Source of the DNA: an uncultured Lachnospiraceae bacterium
GTDB taxonomy: Bacteria > Bacillota > Clostridia > Lachnospirales > Lachnospiraceae
Reading direction: 5' to 3'
DNA: 64,000 nt
NCBI GenBank assembly: GCA_910583835.1
Contig: CAJTYM010000007.1
Span: forward strand, 36,733-100,732
This document shows, piece after piece, positions 52,574-61,424 of the stretch (the first letter of the stretch is position 1; every line of letters starts with the position of its first letter). Both the position numbers and the translations under genes were made by a program. The notes beneath the pieces were generated by a model that saw nothing but the letters and a program-made list of their open reading frames with translations, did not search any database and had not been told where the DNA came from.

Positions 52574-53569
52574 TTACTCTTCCTTCCTGACTGTTCCCGA
52601 TAAGGATTCCACATACCTGCCCGTGCCGATAGCGACACAAGTCATCGGTTCCTCCGCTGTCATCGTATTGATTCCAGTCTTATCCTCAATGAGCTCTTCG
52701 AGCCCGCGCAGCAGGGAACCTCCGCCTGTGAGGATAATCCCACGGTCTGCGACATCTGCTGCAAGCTCCGGCGGAGTCTTCTCCAATACGCTGTGCACGG
52801 CTTCCACTATCTGCAGCGTCGCCTCGCGCAGCGCTTCCTCTGTCTCCTCGGAGGATACAGACACCGTCTTGGGAAGCCCGGTTACCAAATTGCGTCCCCG
52901 CACATCCATGGTATCATTCTGTGCCAGCGGGAAACAGGTGCCAATTTTAATCTTAATATCCTCTGCGGTCCTCTCACCTATCAGAAGATTATGCTTCTTT
53001 CTCATATATCGGACAATTGCCTCGTCAAAATCATCCCCTGCTATCTTAATGGAAGTACTTACCACCGTGCCTCCCAGGGAAATCACTGCAATGTCCGCCG
53101 TCCCGCCGCCAATATCCACAATCATATTGCCGCAGGGCTTTGCGATATCCACGCCCGCACCGATTGCGGCAGCGATAGGCTCTTCAATGATGGAGACCTC
53201 TCTTGCGCCTGCCTGGTAGGTGGCGTCTTCTACTGCCTTCTTCTCCACCTCGGTGACGCCGCTGGGCACACACACACTGATGCGGGGTTTGCGGAAGCTT
53301 TTCTTGCCAAGGGCTTTCTGAATAAAGTATCTTAACATTTTTTCGGTCACTGTGTAGTCAGAAATAACCCCTTGACGCAAAGGTCTTACCGCAACAATAT
53401 TTCCAGGCGTCCTGCCAAGCATTAACCTTGCCTCTTCGCCGATGGCTTTAATCTTGTTGGTATCCCTGTCAAAGGCTACCACGGAAGGCTCCTTTAATAC
53501 AACGCCTTTTCCTTTTATATATACAAGGATGCTCGCTGTTCCTAAATCGATTCCTATATCTGTCGACAT
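52574..53569 (-). CDS. mreB: Rod-shape protein MreB/Mbl (bacterial actin)
   Basis: 331 aa. It begins STDIGIDLGTASILVYIKGKGVVLKEPSVVAF; phosphate loop 2 is in MIVDIGGGTADIAVISLGG, the adenosine motif in GIILTGGGSLLRGLEELI. It polymerises under the membrane to direct elongasome wall synthesis. Placement beside flagellar rod genes matches mbl rather than mreB of the mreBCD operon; no mreC or mreD is nearby. A strong promoter lies 75-100 bp upstream. Confidence 0.93.
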   Translation of the reverse strand: MSTDIGIDLGTASILVYIKGKGVVLKEPSVVAFDRDTNKIKAIGEEARLMLGRTPGNIVAVRPLRQGVISDYTVTEKMLRYFIQKALGKKSFRKPRISVCVPSGVTEVEKKAVEDATYQAGAREVSIIEEPIAAAIGAGVDIAKPCGNMIVDIGGGTADIAVISLGGTVVSTSIKIAGDDFDEAIVRYMRKKHNLLIGERTAEDIKIKIGTCFPLAQNDTMDVRGRNLVTGLPKTVSVSSEETEEALREATLQIVEAVHSVLEKTPPELAADVADRGIILTGGGSLLRGLEELIEDKTGINTMTAEEPMTCVAIGTGRYVESLSGTVRKEE

Positions 53570-53642
53570 CTGTTTGTCCCCTTTCGTCTCTCTATCTGAA
53601 TATCGCTGAACGTAATAACTCTATTTTTCCATACATAGATAC

Positions 53643-53670
53643 ATTATATACAATCAGAAGTGATTTTCAA
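53643..53670 (-). promoter_or_regulatory. Promoter of the mreB-flgF-flgG-flgJ operon
   Basis: On the minus strand, TTGAAA (53665-53670), 16 bp, TATAAT (53643-53648). The predicted start near 53636 gives a leader of about 65 nt. An AGGGGAC ribosome site precedes the ATG. Confidence 0.65.
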
Positions 53671-53691
53671 AGTGTTTTTTTCAAAATAAAT

Positions 53692-53740
53692 AAAAAACTT
53701 CCATAATTAAGTAATTTCCTGGAAATCCTTAGGGAAGTTT
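53692..53740 (-). terminator. Candidate intrinsic terminator upstream of the mreB promoter
   Basis: On the minus strand, AAACTTCC (53740-53733) pairs with GGAAGTTT (53702-53695), followed by a T-run (53697-53692). It would end a minus-strand message coming from the small ORF or from the MCP/FMN-binding unit. It overlaps the last codons of the 47-codon ORF. Confidence 0.5.
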
Positions 53741-53850
53741 ATATATTTTTTATATTCTTTTGAAAATGTTTTGCATTTTTTCACATATCGGTCACATTCT
53801 CCGGTTATACTAATACCTGTACTAGCTAACAAGCTAATATAATTTTTCAT
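53707..53850 (-). CDS. Candidate small protein (47 aa), unrecognised
   Basis: ATG at 53850 with AGGAAG about nine bases upstream, 47 codons, TAA at 53707. The product starts MKNYISLLASTGISITGE and continues Lys/Tyr-rich (CDRYVKKCKTFSKEYKKYINF), basic overall, with no signal peptide and no clear membrane helix. It is AT-richer than its neighbours. The stop lies inside a predicted terminator stem, which suits a compact stand-alone message, but no promoter is obvious. It may be a chance ORF. It is the only coding candidate in the 366-bp gap 53570-53935. Confidence 0.35.
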   Translation of the reverse strand: MKNYISLLASTGISITGECDRYVKKCKTFSKEYKKYINFPKDFQEIT

Positions 53851-53930
53851 AACTCATGCTTCCTGGGTTCTTCGGAATCCAGGAGGTACTCCCCGACTCC
53901 TAGCTGTGCGGTTCAACCGCACAGCTTTTT
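53820..53930 (+). ncRNA. Candidate plus-strand small RNA with intrinsic terminator
   Basis: A TATACT-like -10 at 53806-53811 (no good -35) is followed by hairpins TAGCT-AACA-AGCTA (53824-53837), CCTGG/CCAGG (53862-53883), AGGAG/CTCCT, and then the terminator at 53902-53930. All annotated genes here run on the minus strand, so a plus-strand terminator implies a separate transcript of about 110 nt. It is antisense to the start of the 47-codon ORF. No Rfam-type consensus was recognised. Confidence 0.35.
53902..53930 (+). terminator. Intrinsic terminator on the plus strand
   Basis: AGCTGTGCGG (53902-53911), loop TTCAA, CCGCACAGCT (53917-53926), then TTTTT. It is a perfect 10-bp GC-rich stem with U-tract on the plus strand only. 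It also lies ten bases past the stop of the minus-strand FMN-binding gene, where it would lack a U-tract. Confidence 0.7.
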
Positions 53931-53935
53931 ATTCT

Positions 53936-54421
53936 TCACTCTACTTTCACAGTTGCAGAATCGCCCTTCTTCGCCTGTTCTATGACTGCCGGAATCAGCT
54001 TCTTGAAATTATCGCCGGAATGAGTTGCCCCAGCCATGCTGTCTACCTGGGTATCTTTCTGCCCTTCAAGCAGCTGCCTGACATACTCTCTGGTATATTG
54101 GTTCGGATAATTCCCTGAAACTGTCCCCATATTGCGCATATATTCATTGTCCCAGGCTTTGATGAAGCCGCTGGCATCCTTGGCGTTAAACTCTGCAGAC
54201 ACAATCGTATCGTCTTTGACCTGGATACAGACATACTCCTTCCACCCATGGGAAAACTCTGCCATCTCTGCCGTATAATACCCATCCTGCATTTTATTTC
54301 CGCAGCCAGCCAGCAGCAGCATGCCGCAAAGGAATAGAACCGCTGCCCCTTTTGCTGCAAATCGGCAGATGTATCTGCGAATACTTAATCCTTGAAAAAT
54401 TGTCATATCTTCTAATTTCAA
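53936..54421 (-). CDS. FMN-binding-domain lipoprotein (probably flavinylated)
   Basis: 161 aa. It starts at a TTG (54421) with AGGAGG nine bases upstream, overlapping the MCP stop by 4 bp; the ATG at 54406 has no ribosome site. Signal with lipobox LLLAG-C (Cys40) puts it on the outer face of the membrane. The FMN_bind domain (about 45-150) has DSMAGATHSG, the D-x-x-x-G-A-T-x-S type motif in which ApbE attaches FMN to Thr (Thr133 here). Such proteins carry electrons or sense redox outside the membrane. Coupling to a chemoreceptor is notable. Confidence 0.85.
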   Translation of the reverse strand: MKLEDMTIFQGLSIRRYICRFAAKGAAVLFLCGMLLLAGCGNKMQDGYYTAEMAEFSHGWKEYVCIQVKDDTIVSAEFNAKDASGFIKAWDNEYMRNMGTVSGNYPNQYTREYVRQLLEGQKDTQVDSMAGATHSGDNFKKLIPAVIEQAKKGDSATVKVE

Positions 54422-56388
54422 TCTAAAGCGCCTCCTTTCAGCTTCACTGCTGCCACTACCTCGCCCAACTCTTCTGCCTGTGTCAGCGATAACGCTGCCG
54501 TCTCATCCGTCTCCTGGGCAAGCCGCCTGTTCGTATTGGCAATCTCACGGACTTTGTCTGCCTCCTCCGTCACCATGGCTGCCGCTTCCTTCTGCTGCTC
54601 CACCACTGCCGCCATGCTGTGGGAAATTCCAGTAAATTTCTCCGTTGCCTCATAAATCTCCTGAAAAGATTCTGCTGTAGCATCCGCCGTCTTTAACCCT
54701 TTTTCAATTGAAATATTCGCCTGGTCAATGATGCTTGCCGTCTGCTTCAGGGCATTGGCTGTCTGGTCCGCAAGAACGCCAATCTGCTGAGCCACCACGG
54801 CAAATCCCCTGCCGGATTCTCCGGCACGTGCCGCTTCAATGGAAGCATTTAACGCCAGCAGGCTGGTCTCAGAGGAAATTTCTTCAATCAGCTGGCTAAT
54901 CTTGATAATCTCCTGCATGTTCTCATAAATGTCACGCATCGTCTCCAACATGCCATCCATCTGCTCACGTCCCTGATCCACCTTGCTCTGGGCGCCGCTT
55001 GCGCAGTCTTTGACCTGTCCTGCATTTTCTGTGATATGCGCAATCTGCTCCGTAATCTGCTGTATGCTATTAATCAGACGCTCCAGGGCAACCTCCTGTT
55101 CCACCGAGCCATCATACAGCCGCTTGGCATATCCGGACACCTCAGAGGAATTGGCATTGACTGCCACAGAGGAATCGTTGATTCTGCGCATAGTCTCATT
55201 GAGGGATTCTGTGATAGTAGTCAGGGCTTCGCGGATTGCCACGAAATCACCGCTGAAAGAATCCGGTACTTCCTGGGAATAATCCCCTCTTGACAGATAT
55301 CCCAGGGACGAATTGATGTCATTGATATAACCATCCACGCTGGCAATCGTCTTGGCAAGGGCATTCGTCAGAATCTGCGCCTCCTCATTTGTCCTGGCAA
55401 GCACAACCTCATCTTTCAGATTGCCCTCAGACAGGGAAGTAAGCCTGCCCGTGGCAAGGGACAGCGAATGCGAAATGCTGTCAGCCATTTTGACAATCAC
55501 ATACCGCGCGATAAGCAGCAGCACCAAGGCAATCATAATGCAGACGAATACAGAGATAAACAATGTCGTCTGAAATTCCCGCCGCGGCGCATCGATTACC
55601 AGTGTCCAGTTCGTCCCCGGTACTGGCGCATAAGCCACATAGTGGCTCACTCCATGCAAGCGGGTGGATTCAGAACCTGTCTGAAAATTTATCATATTGT
55701 CAAAAATCTTTTTATTTTTCCTGGAATTATATAATTCATAGACATTATCATGCTTCTGCATGTTTTCCATATCCTTGTCCGCAATGATTATGCCTTCTTC
55801 ATTAATTATGTATGAGTCGCCGGTCGCCCCTATATTGATGTTGGAAAGCACATCGTTGAGCATGTCATATTTGTAGCTTCCCACCAGATAAGAATGCACT
55901 TCCCCATCCTTGCTCATGGGGAGGGCAACGCTAAGCTGCCAGATATCATCTTCGTAATAAGGCTCATCAATCACAATATTGCCTGTCTGCTGCAGATATG
56001 CATAACATTTCTTGTCTGCTATGCTTTGCGGAGCTTTCTCATCTCCATACAGCTTCTTGCCTGAGAGGTCATAACCTCCCAGCCAGACAAACTCTATGCG
56101 GGTCTCCCGCTCATCCAGGACTTCCTGCTTTTGCTGTTCTGTAGCCCCTTCTTCCGTCAATACCTCCTCCAGCGCCAGATTTGCCATGCGGTCTGTGAGA
56201 AGATGCAGATTGGCTCCTACATTTTGCGAGGAGGTCTTTGCCATCAACTGCAGATTATCCAATAAAATTGTGTTAGTAGAGATAAAGCTGCTGATAATCA
56301 TTACAACTGTCAGCAGAACACCAAGTAGAATTGCCACTGACATTACATAGAACTCAATGGTCTGCTTAATGGTCCGTTTCTTTTTCAT
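54418..56388 (-). CDS. Methyl-accepting chemotaxis protein with Cache sensor
   Basis: 656 aa. One helix at about 17-37, an extracellular double-Cache-like domain (about 40-275, with GATGDSYIINEEGIIIADKD and GVSHYVAYAPVPGTNWTLVID), a second helix (about 278-297), HAMP (298-350), then a long helical signalling domain. The hairpin tip is EISSETSLLALNASIEAARAGESGRGFAVVA. It senses a small molecule outside and controls CheA. Its promoter is just upstream; the FMN-binding lipoprotein gene follows with overlapping translation. Confidence 0.94.
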   Translation of the reverse strand: MKKKRTIKQTIEFYVMSVAILLGVLLTVVMIISSFISTNTILLDNLQLMAKTSSQNVGANLHLLTDRMANLALEEVLTEEGATEQQKQEVLDERETRIEFVWLGGYDLSGKKLYGDEKAPQSIADKKCYAYLQQTGNIVIDEPYYEDDIWQLSVALPMSKDGEVHSYLVGSYKYDMLNDVLSNINIGATGDSYIINEEGIIIADKDMENMQKHDNVYELYNSRKNKKIFDNMINFQTGSESTRLHGVSHYVAYAPVPGTNWTLVIDAPRREFQTTLFISVFVCIMIALVLLLIARYVIVKMADSISHSLSLATGRLTSLSEGNLKDEVVLARTNEEAQILTNALAKTIASVDGYINDINSSLGYLSRGDYSQEVPDSFSGDFVAIREALTTITESLNETMRRINDSSVAVNANSSEVSGYAKRLYDGSVEQEVALERLINSIQQITEQIAHITENAGQVKDCASGAQSKVDQGREQMDGMLETMRDIYENMQEIIKISQLIEEISSETSLLALNASIEAARAGESGRGFAVVAQQIGVLADQTANALKQTASIIDQANISIEKGLKTADATAESFQEIYEATEKFTGISHSMAAVVEQQKEAAAMVTEEADKVREIANTNRRLAQETDETAALSLTQAEELGEVVAAVKLKGGALD

Positions 56389-56421
56389 AACATGAATTTC
56401 CTTTCCACCCTTCCTCCCATT

Positions 56422-56450
56422 ATTATAGCAGATTTTCTAGATTTTTCCAG
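56422..56450 (-). promoter_or_regulatory. Extended -10 promoter before the chemoreceptor gene
   Basis: On the minus strand, CTGGAA (56445-56450), 17 bp, TATAAT (56422-56427) with TG one base upstream. It lies in the 74-bp gap after uvrA. Confidence 0.55.
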
Positions 56451-56462
56451 ATACTTGCTGGC

Positions 56463-59300
56463 TTATCTCTGCAGGTATTTCCGAATATATTTGCCAGTAT
56501 AGGAACCTTCCACCGCTGCCACTTCTTCCGGCGTCCCCTGGGCAATGACTGTTCCGCCGCCGTCTCCGCCCTCCGGTCCCATATCTATAATATAGTCCGC
56601 GGTCTTAATCACATCAAGGTTGTGCTCAATGACCACCACGGTGTTGCCGCCCTCCGCAAGCCGCTGCAGGATTTCTGTCAGTTTATGCACGTCTGCAAAA
56701 TGCAGTCCGGTTGTTGGCTCATCAAGAATGTAAATCGTCTTCCCGGTACTGCGGCGGCTCAGCTCCGTGGCGAGCTTAATACGCTGCGCCTCCCCGCCGG
56801 ACAGTGTCGTGGACGGCTGCCCCAGCTTGATGTAGGAAAGCCCTACGTCATACAAAGTCTCAATCTTCCTGCGGATGGAAGGCACATGCTCAAAAAATGT
56901 CAATGCTTCCTCCACTGTCATATCCAGTACATCATAGATGTTCTTGCCCTTATACTTGACTTCTAACGTCTCGCGGTTGTAACGCTTACCGCCGCAGACC
57001 TCACAGGGCACATACACGTCCGGCAGGAAATGCATCTCTATCTTCAGAATACCGTCACCGGAGCACGCTTCACATCTTCCGCCCTTCACATTGAAGCTGA
57101 ACCTTCCTTTGGCATAGCCTTTGGCCTTGGCATCCGGCGTTGCCGCAAACAAATCCCGAATCTGGTCAAACACGCCGGTATATGTTGCCGGATTGGAACG
57201 CGGCGTCCTGCCAATCGGGGACTGGTCTATGTCAATCACTTTATCCAGCTGCCCAATTCCCTCGATACTCTTGTGCTTTCCCGGAATTACCCTGGCACGG
57301 TTCAGATCGCGCGCCAAACGTTTATAGAGAATCTCATTGGTCAGCGAGGACTTCCCAGAACCGGATACGCCGGTAATGCAGGTCATCACTCCCAGAGGAA
57401 TCTCCACATTGATATTCTGCAGGTTATTCTCCTGGGCGCCTTTAATCTTAAGAAAACCTGTCGGTTTTCTCCTCGTCTCCGGCACCGGAATCTTTATCTT
57501 ACCGCTGAGATATGCCCCGGTTATGGAATCTGGATTCTTCATGATATCCTTTGCCGTCCCCTGTGCCACCAATTTCCCGCCATGCTCCCCGGCCCCCGGA
57601 CCGATATCTACAATATGGTCTGCCGCCAACATGGTGTCCTCGTCATGCTCAACCACAATCAATGTATTTCCCAAATTCTTGAGGTTATTCAGAGTGTTTA
57701 ACAGCTTGTCATTGTCCCGCTGATGCAGCCCAATGCTCGGCTCGTCCAAGATATACGCCACACCCACAAGGCCCGAGCCAATCTGGGTTGCCAGGCGGAT
57801 GCGCTGCGCCTCCCCGCCGGACAGGCTTCCCGTGGCACGCGAAAGCGTCAGATACTCCAGCCCCACATCCACCAAAAATCCCACGCGTGCCTTAATCTCC
57901 TTAAGCACCTGTGCGCCAATCAGCTGCTGCTGTCTGGTCAGCTCCATTCCTGCCAGGAACCCCTGCAGTTTACGGATAGACATGGATGTGACCTCATAGA
58001 TATTTCTGTCCGCAATCGTCACGGCAAGGGCTTCGCGTTTCAGGCGCTGCCCGCCGCACGCTTTACAGGGCGTTACGCGCATAAACTGTTCGTATTCCTG
58101 CTTCATGGTGTCGGAACCCGTCTCCCGGTAGCGTCTCTGCACATTGCGGATAAGCCCCTCAAACGCCACATCATAGACGCCCTCGCCGCGCTGCCCTTTG
58201 TAATGGACTTTTATCTCTTTTCCGCCGGTGCCATTGAGCAGAATATCCCGCACCTTTGCCGGAAGTTCCTCATAGGGCGTGTCCAAATCAAACTTGTACT
58301 CCCTCGCCAAGGCAACTAAAATGGCATTGGTAAAGCTGCCTTTGTCCGTAGAAGACTGCCAGCCCATCACCTGAATTGCACCCTCGGAGAGGCTTAACGA
58401 TTTATCCGGAATCATCAGGTCCACATCAAACTCCATCTTATAGCCCAAGCCAAAGCAATCCGGGCAGGCGCCAAAAGGATTGTTAAAAGAAAAACTCCTG
58501 GGTTCAATCTCATCCACGCTGATGCCGCAATCCGGGCAGGAAAAACTCTGTGAAAAGTTGATCATCTCCCCGCCGATAACATCCACAGCCATCAATCCTT
58601 CGGCGAGCTCTAACACATTTTCCACAGAATCGGTGAGACGTTTCTCAATCCCTGGCTTCACCACAAGGCGGTCGACCACAATTTCGATATTGTGCTTGAT
58701 ATTTTTGTCCAGAGAAATCTCCTCCGACAAATCATAGACATTCCCATCGACCTGTACCCGCACATATCCGCTGCGTTTCGCCTGTTCAAACAATTTCTGG
58801 TGCATTCCTTTGCGCCCCCGCACCACCGGAGCCAGGAGCTGGATTTTGCTCCCTTCCGGCAAGGACATAATCTGGTCTACCATCTGGTCCACCGACTGTT
58901 TTTTAATCTCCTTGCCGCAGTTGGGACAATGGGGAATACCAATCCTGGCATAGAGCAGACGGAAATAATCATAGATTTCCGTGACTGTCCCCACGGTAGA
59001 CCTCGGGTTGCGGTTGGTGGATTTCTGGTCAATGGAAATCGCCGGGGAGAGTCCTTCTATCTTCTCCACATCTGGCTTCTCCATCTGCCCCAGGAACTGC
59101 CTCGCATAAGAAGACAAGGATTCCATATACCTCCGCTGCCCTTCGGCATAAATCGTATCGAACGCAAGAGAAGATTTCCCCGAACCGCTCAAACCAGTCA
59201 GCACGACAAATTCATTCCTCGGAATATCCACATCAAGATTCTTCAGATTGTGTTCGTTCGCTCCCCGTATTTTGATATATTTTCTCTCTGTCTTTGCCAT
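56463..59300 (-). CDS. uvrA: Excinuclease ABC subunit A
   Basis: 945 aa from the ATG at 59300 (AAGGAG ten bases upstream; frame open to 59324). Two ABC ATPase modules: VVLTGLSGSGKSSLAFD and CITGVSGSGKSSLTNE as Walker A, two LSGGEAQRI signatures, and zinc modules (CPNCGKEIKK and CEACSGDGILKIEMHFL to CEVCGGKRY). It finds bulky DNA lesions with UvrB in nucleotide excision repair. It follows uvrB, separated by the third palindromic element. Confidence 0.98.
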   Translation of the reverse strand: MAKTERKYIKIRGANEHNLKNLDVDIPRNEFVVLTGLSGSGKSSLAFDTIYAEGQRRYMESLSSYARQFLGQMEKPDVEKIEGLSPAISIDQKSTNRNPRSTVGTVTEIYDYFRLLYARIGIPHCPNCGKEIKKQSVDQMVDQIMSLPEGSKIQLLAPVVRGRKGMHQKLFEQAKRSGYVRVQVDGNVYDLSEEISLDKNIKHNIEIVVDRLVVKPGIEKRLTDSVENVLELAEGLMAVDVIGGEMINFSQSFSCPDCGISVDEIEPRSFSFNNPFGACPDCFGLGYKMEFDVDLMIPDKSLSLSEGAIQVMGWQSSTDKGSFTNAILVALAREYKFDLDTPYEELPAKVRDILLNGTGGKEIKVHYKGQRGEGVYDVAFEGLIRNVQRRYRETGSDTMKQEYEQFMRVTPCKACGGQRLKREALAVTIADRNIYEVTSMSIRKLQGFLAGMELTRQQQLIGAQVLKEIKARVGFLVDVGLEYLTLSRATGSLSGGEAQRIRLATQIGSGLVGVAYILDEPSIGLHQRDNDKLLNTLNNLKNLGNTLIVVEHDEDTMLAADHIVDIGPGAGEHGGKLVAQGTAKDIMKNPDSITGAYLSGKIKIPVPETRRKPTGFLKIKGAQENNLQNINVEIPLGVMTCITGVSGSGKSSLTNEILYKRLARDLNRARVIPGKHKSIEGIGQLDKVIDIDQSPIGRTPRSNPATYTGVFDQIRDLFAATPDAKAKGYAKGRFSFNVKGGRCEACSGDGILKIEMHFLPDVYVPCEVCGGKRYNRETLEVKYKGKNIYDVLDMTVEEALTFFEHVPSIRRKIETLYDVGLSYIKLGQPSTTLSGGEAQRIKLATELSRRSTGKTIYILDEPTTGLHFADVHKLTEILQRLAEGGNTVVVIEHNLDVIKTADYIIDMGPEGGDGGGTVIAQGTPEEVAAVEGSYTGKYIRKYLQR

Positions 59301-59366
59301 AGTATGGTAACTCCTTTTTATCAATTCTGATTATCAGCTTAGCTCTGCCTTTTGGCTGCTCCACAA

Positions 59367-59410
59367 GGCATCAGGGCTCCTCCCAGCTTCGCTGGGTCCC
59401 TCCTCATGCC
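59367..59410 (+). repeat. 44-nt palindromic element, copy 3
   Basis: Outer stem GGCATCAGG/CCTCATGCC (one C-C mismatch) and inner stem CCCAGC-TTC-GCTGGG. Same 44-nt length and same CCTCCC and GGGTCCCTCCT core as copies 1 and 2, but with different outer-stem bases on both arms. It lies between uvrB and uvrA. Confidence 0.8.
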
Positions 59411-59433
59411 ATATCATGCCATATCATGCCATA
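59404..59433. repeat. Three tandem copies of a 10-bp unit at the uvrB stop
   Basis: TCATGCCATA occurs three times in a row, beginning in the right arm of palindromic element copy 3 and running through the uvrB stop codon (59424-59426). Confidence 0.85.
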
Positions 59434-61409
59434 TCCCTAAGATTCTTTTTCAGTTCTATCATCTTATCACGCAGCTCTGCCGCTGCCTCGAAGTTGAGTT
59501 CCGCCGCTGCCGCCTGCATCTTCTTCTGGATTTCGCCAATCAGCTTCTCCAACTCTTTCTTGCTCATGGACTCTGGGTCTTTCTCGAAGCGGTATTCTTC
59601 TTTTGCCACTTTCTTGGAAATACTGATAAGCTCACGGACTGATTTCTGGATAGTCTGGGGCGTAATTCCGTGTTGCTTATTGTATGCTTCCTGCTTGCTC
59701 CGCCTGCGGTTCGTCTCGTCGATTGCCACCCGCATCGAATCTGTGATGCTGTCCGCATACATAATTACATGCCCCTCTGCGTTGCGGGCGGCACGCCCGA
59801 TTGTCTGGATTAAAGACGTCTCCGAGCGCAGGAATCCCTCTTTGTCTGCATCCAATATTGCCACCAGCGTAATCTCCGGTATATCCAAGCCCTCGCGCAG
59901 CAGGTTGATTCCTACCAGCACGTCAAAAACATCCAGACGTAAGTCTCGGATAATCTCTGCACGTTCCAGCGTGTCGATATCTGAATGGAGATATTTGACC
60001 CTGATTCCTACCTCGCGCATATAATCCGTCAAATCCTCCGCCATTTTCTTGGTAAGCGTGGTAATCAGGACCTTATTCTTACCTGCAATCTCCTTATTTA
60101 CTTCCCCGATAAGGTCGTCAATCTGCCCTTCCACCGGACGCACCTGCACTTCGGGGTCTAACAGCCCAGTAGGGCGGATAATCTGCTCCGCTCGCAGCAG
60201 CTCATGCTCCTTCTCGTAGACGTTGGGGGTCGCTGACACAAACAGCATCTGGTCTATCTTGCTTTCAAATTCCCCAAAATTCAAGGGACGGTTATCCTTT
60301 GCCGAGGGCAGGCGGAATCCGTAATCCACCAGCGTGGTCTTGCGCGACTGGTCACCCGCATACATCCCCCGCACCTGCGGAATCGTAATGTGCGATTCGT
60401 CCACGATAATCAGGAATTCCTCCGGGAAATAATCGATCAAGGTATGGGGCGGTTCCCCCGGCTGCAACCCAGCCAGGTAGCGCGAATAATTCTCAATGCC
60501 GCTGCAGAATCCGGTCTCTTTGAGCATCTCGATATCGAAATTCGTGCGCTCTGCAATCCGTTGTGCCTCCAACAGCTTGTCCTCGCCTTTAAAATATTTG
60601 ACACGTTCCACCATCTCCTGCTCAATCTCCGCAGCCGCCTGGCGTATTTTCTCCGGGGCGACTACATAATGGGACGCAGGAAATATTGCAATATGCTCTA
60701 ACTGGCTCTTAATCTCCCCGGTAAGCACATCAATCTCTGTAATTCTGTCCACTTCGTCCCCAAAAAATTCCACCCGAAACGCAGTCTCCCCAAAGTTTGC
60801 CGGGAAAATCTCTACCACATCCCCTCTGACACGGAAAGTTCCTCTCTGGAAATCCATATCGTTCCTGTTATACTGAATGTCAATCAACTTGCGTATCACG
60901 TCATCCCTGTCTTTCTCCATGCCCGGACGCAAGGAGAGTATCATATCCTTGTAGTCCACAGGACTTCCCAGCCCATAGATACAGGATACGCTGGAAATGA
61001 TAATCACGTCCTCCCTCTCCGCAAGGGCTGCCGTTGCCGACAGGCGCAGCTTGTCAATCTCATCATTGATTGAGGAATCCTTGGCGATATAGGTGTCCGT
61101 GGACGGAACATAAGCTTCCGGCTGGTAATAGTCGTAGTAGGAGACAAAATACTCCACCGCATTCTCAGGGAACATCTCCTTGAATTCTCCGTAGAGCTGC
61201 GCCGCAAGCGTCTTGTTGTGGGCGATGACCAGCGTCGGCTTCTGCAATTCCTGAATGACATTCGCCATCGTAAATGTCTTGCCGGAACCCGTAACCCCTA
61301 GTAAAGTCTGGAATTGGTTGCCCTCCTTGAAGCCTTTGACCAGCTCTGCAATGGCCTGCGGCTGGTCGCCTGTGGGCTTGTAAGGGGCCTTTAAAACAAA
61401 TTTATTCAT
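59424..61409 (-). CDS. uvrB: Excinuclease ABC subunit B
   Basis: 661 aa. Walker A is LLGVTGSGKTFTMANV, the beta-hairpin region VSYYDYYQPEAYVPSTDTYIAKD, helicase motifs LIIVDESHITIPQ and LVGINLLREGLDIPE, and the C-terminal UVR domain ELEKLIGEIQKKMQAAA that binds UvrC. It verifies damage after UvrA and recruits UvrC. GGAGG lies eight bases before the ATG. The upstream region carries the recombinase-associated repeats, so insertion of that element has probably altered or supplied its promoter region. Confidence 0.98.
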   Translation of the reverse strand: MNKFVLKAPYKPTGDQPQAIAELVKGFKEGNQFQTLLGVTGSGKTFTMANVIQELQKPTLVIAHNKTLAAQLYGEFKEMFPENAVEYFVSYYDYYQPEAYVPSTDTYIAKDSSINDEIDKLRLSATAALAEREDVIIISSVSCIYGLGSPVDYKDMILSLRPGMEKDRDDVIRKLIDIQYNRNDMDFQRGTFRVRGDVVEIFPANFGETAFRVEFFGDEVDRITEIDVLTGEIKSQLEHIAIFPASHYVVAPEKIRQAAAEIEQEMVERVKYFKGEDKLLEAQRIAERTNFDIEMLKETGFCSGIENYSRYLAGLQPGEPPHTLIDYFPEEFLIIVDESHITIPQVRGMYAGDQSRKTTLVDYGFRLPSAKDNRPLNFGEFESKIDQMLFVSATPNVYEKEHELLRAEQIIRPTGLLDPEVQVRPVEGQIDDLIGEVNKEIAGKNKVLITTLTKKMAEDLTDYMREVGIRVKYLHSDIDTLERAEIIRDLRLDVFDVLVGINLLREGLDIPEITLVAILDADKEGFLRSETSLIQTIGRAARNAEGHVIMYADSITDSMRVAIDETNRRRSKQEAYNKQHGITPQTIQKSVRELISISKKVAKEEYRFEKDPESMSKKELEKLIGEIQKKMQAAAAELNFEAAAELRDKMIELKKNLRDMA

Positions 61410-61424
61410 GGCAATACCTCCATT

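Noticed and set aside
59404..59433. Possible transcription terminator at the uvrB end
   Set aside because: The tandem 10-bp units do not form a hairpin with a T-tract; the structured part is the palindromic element beside them.
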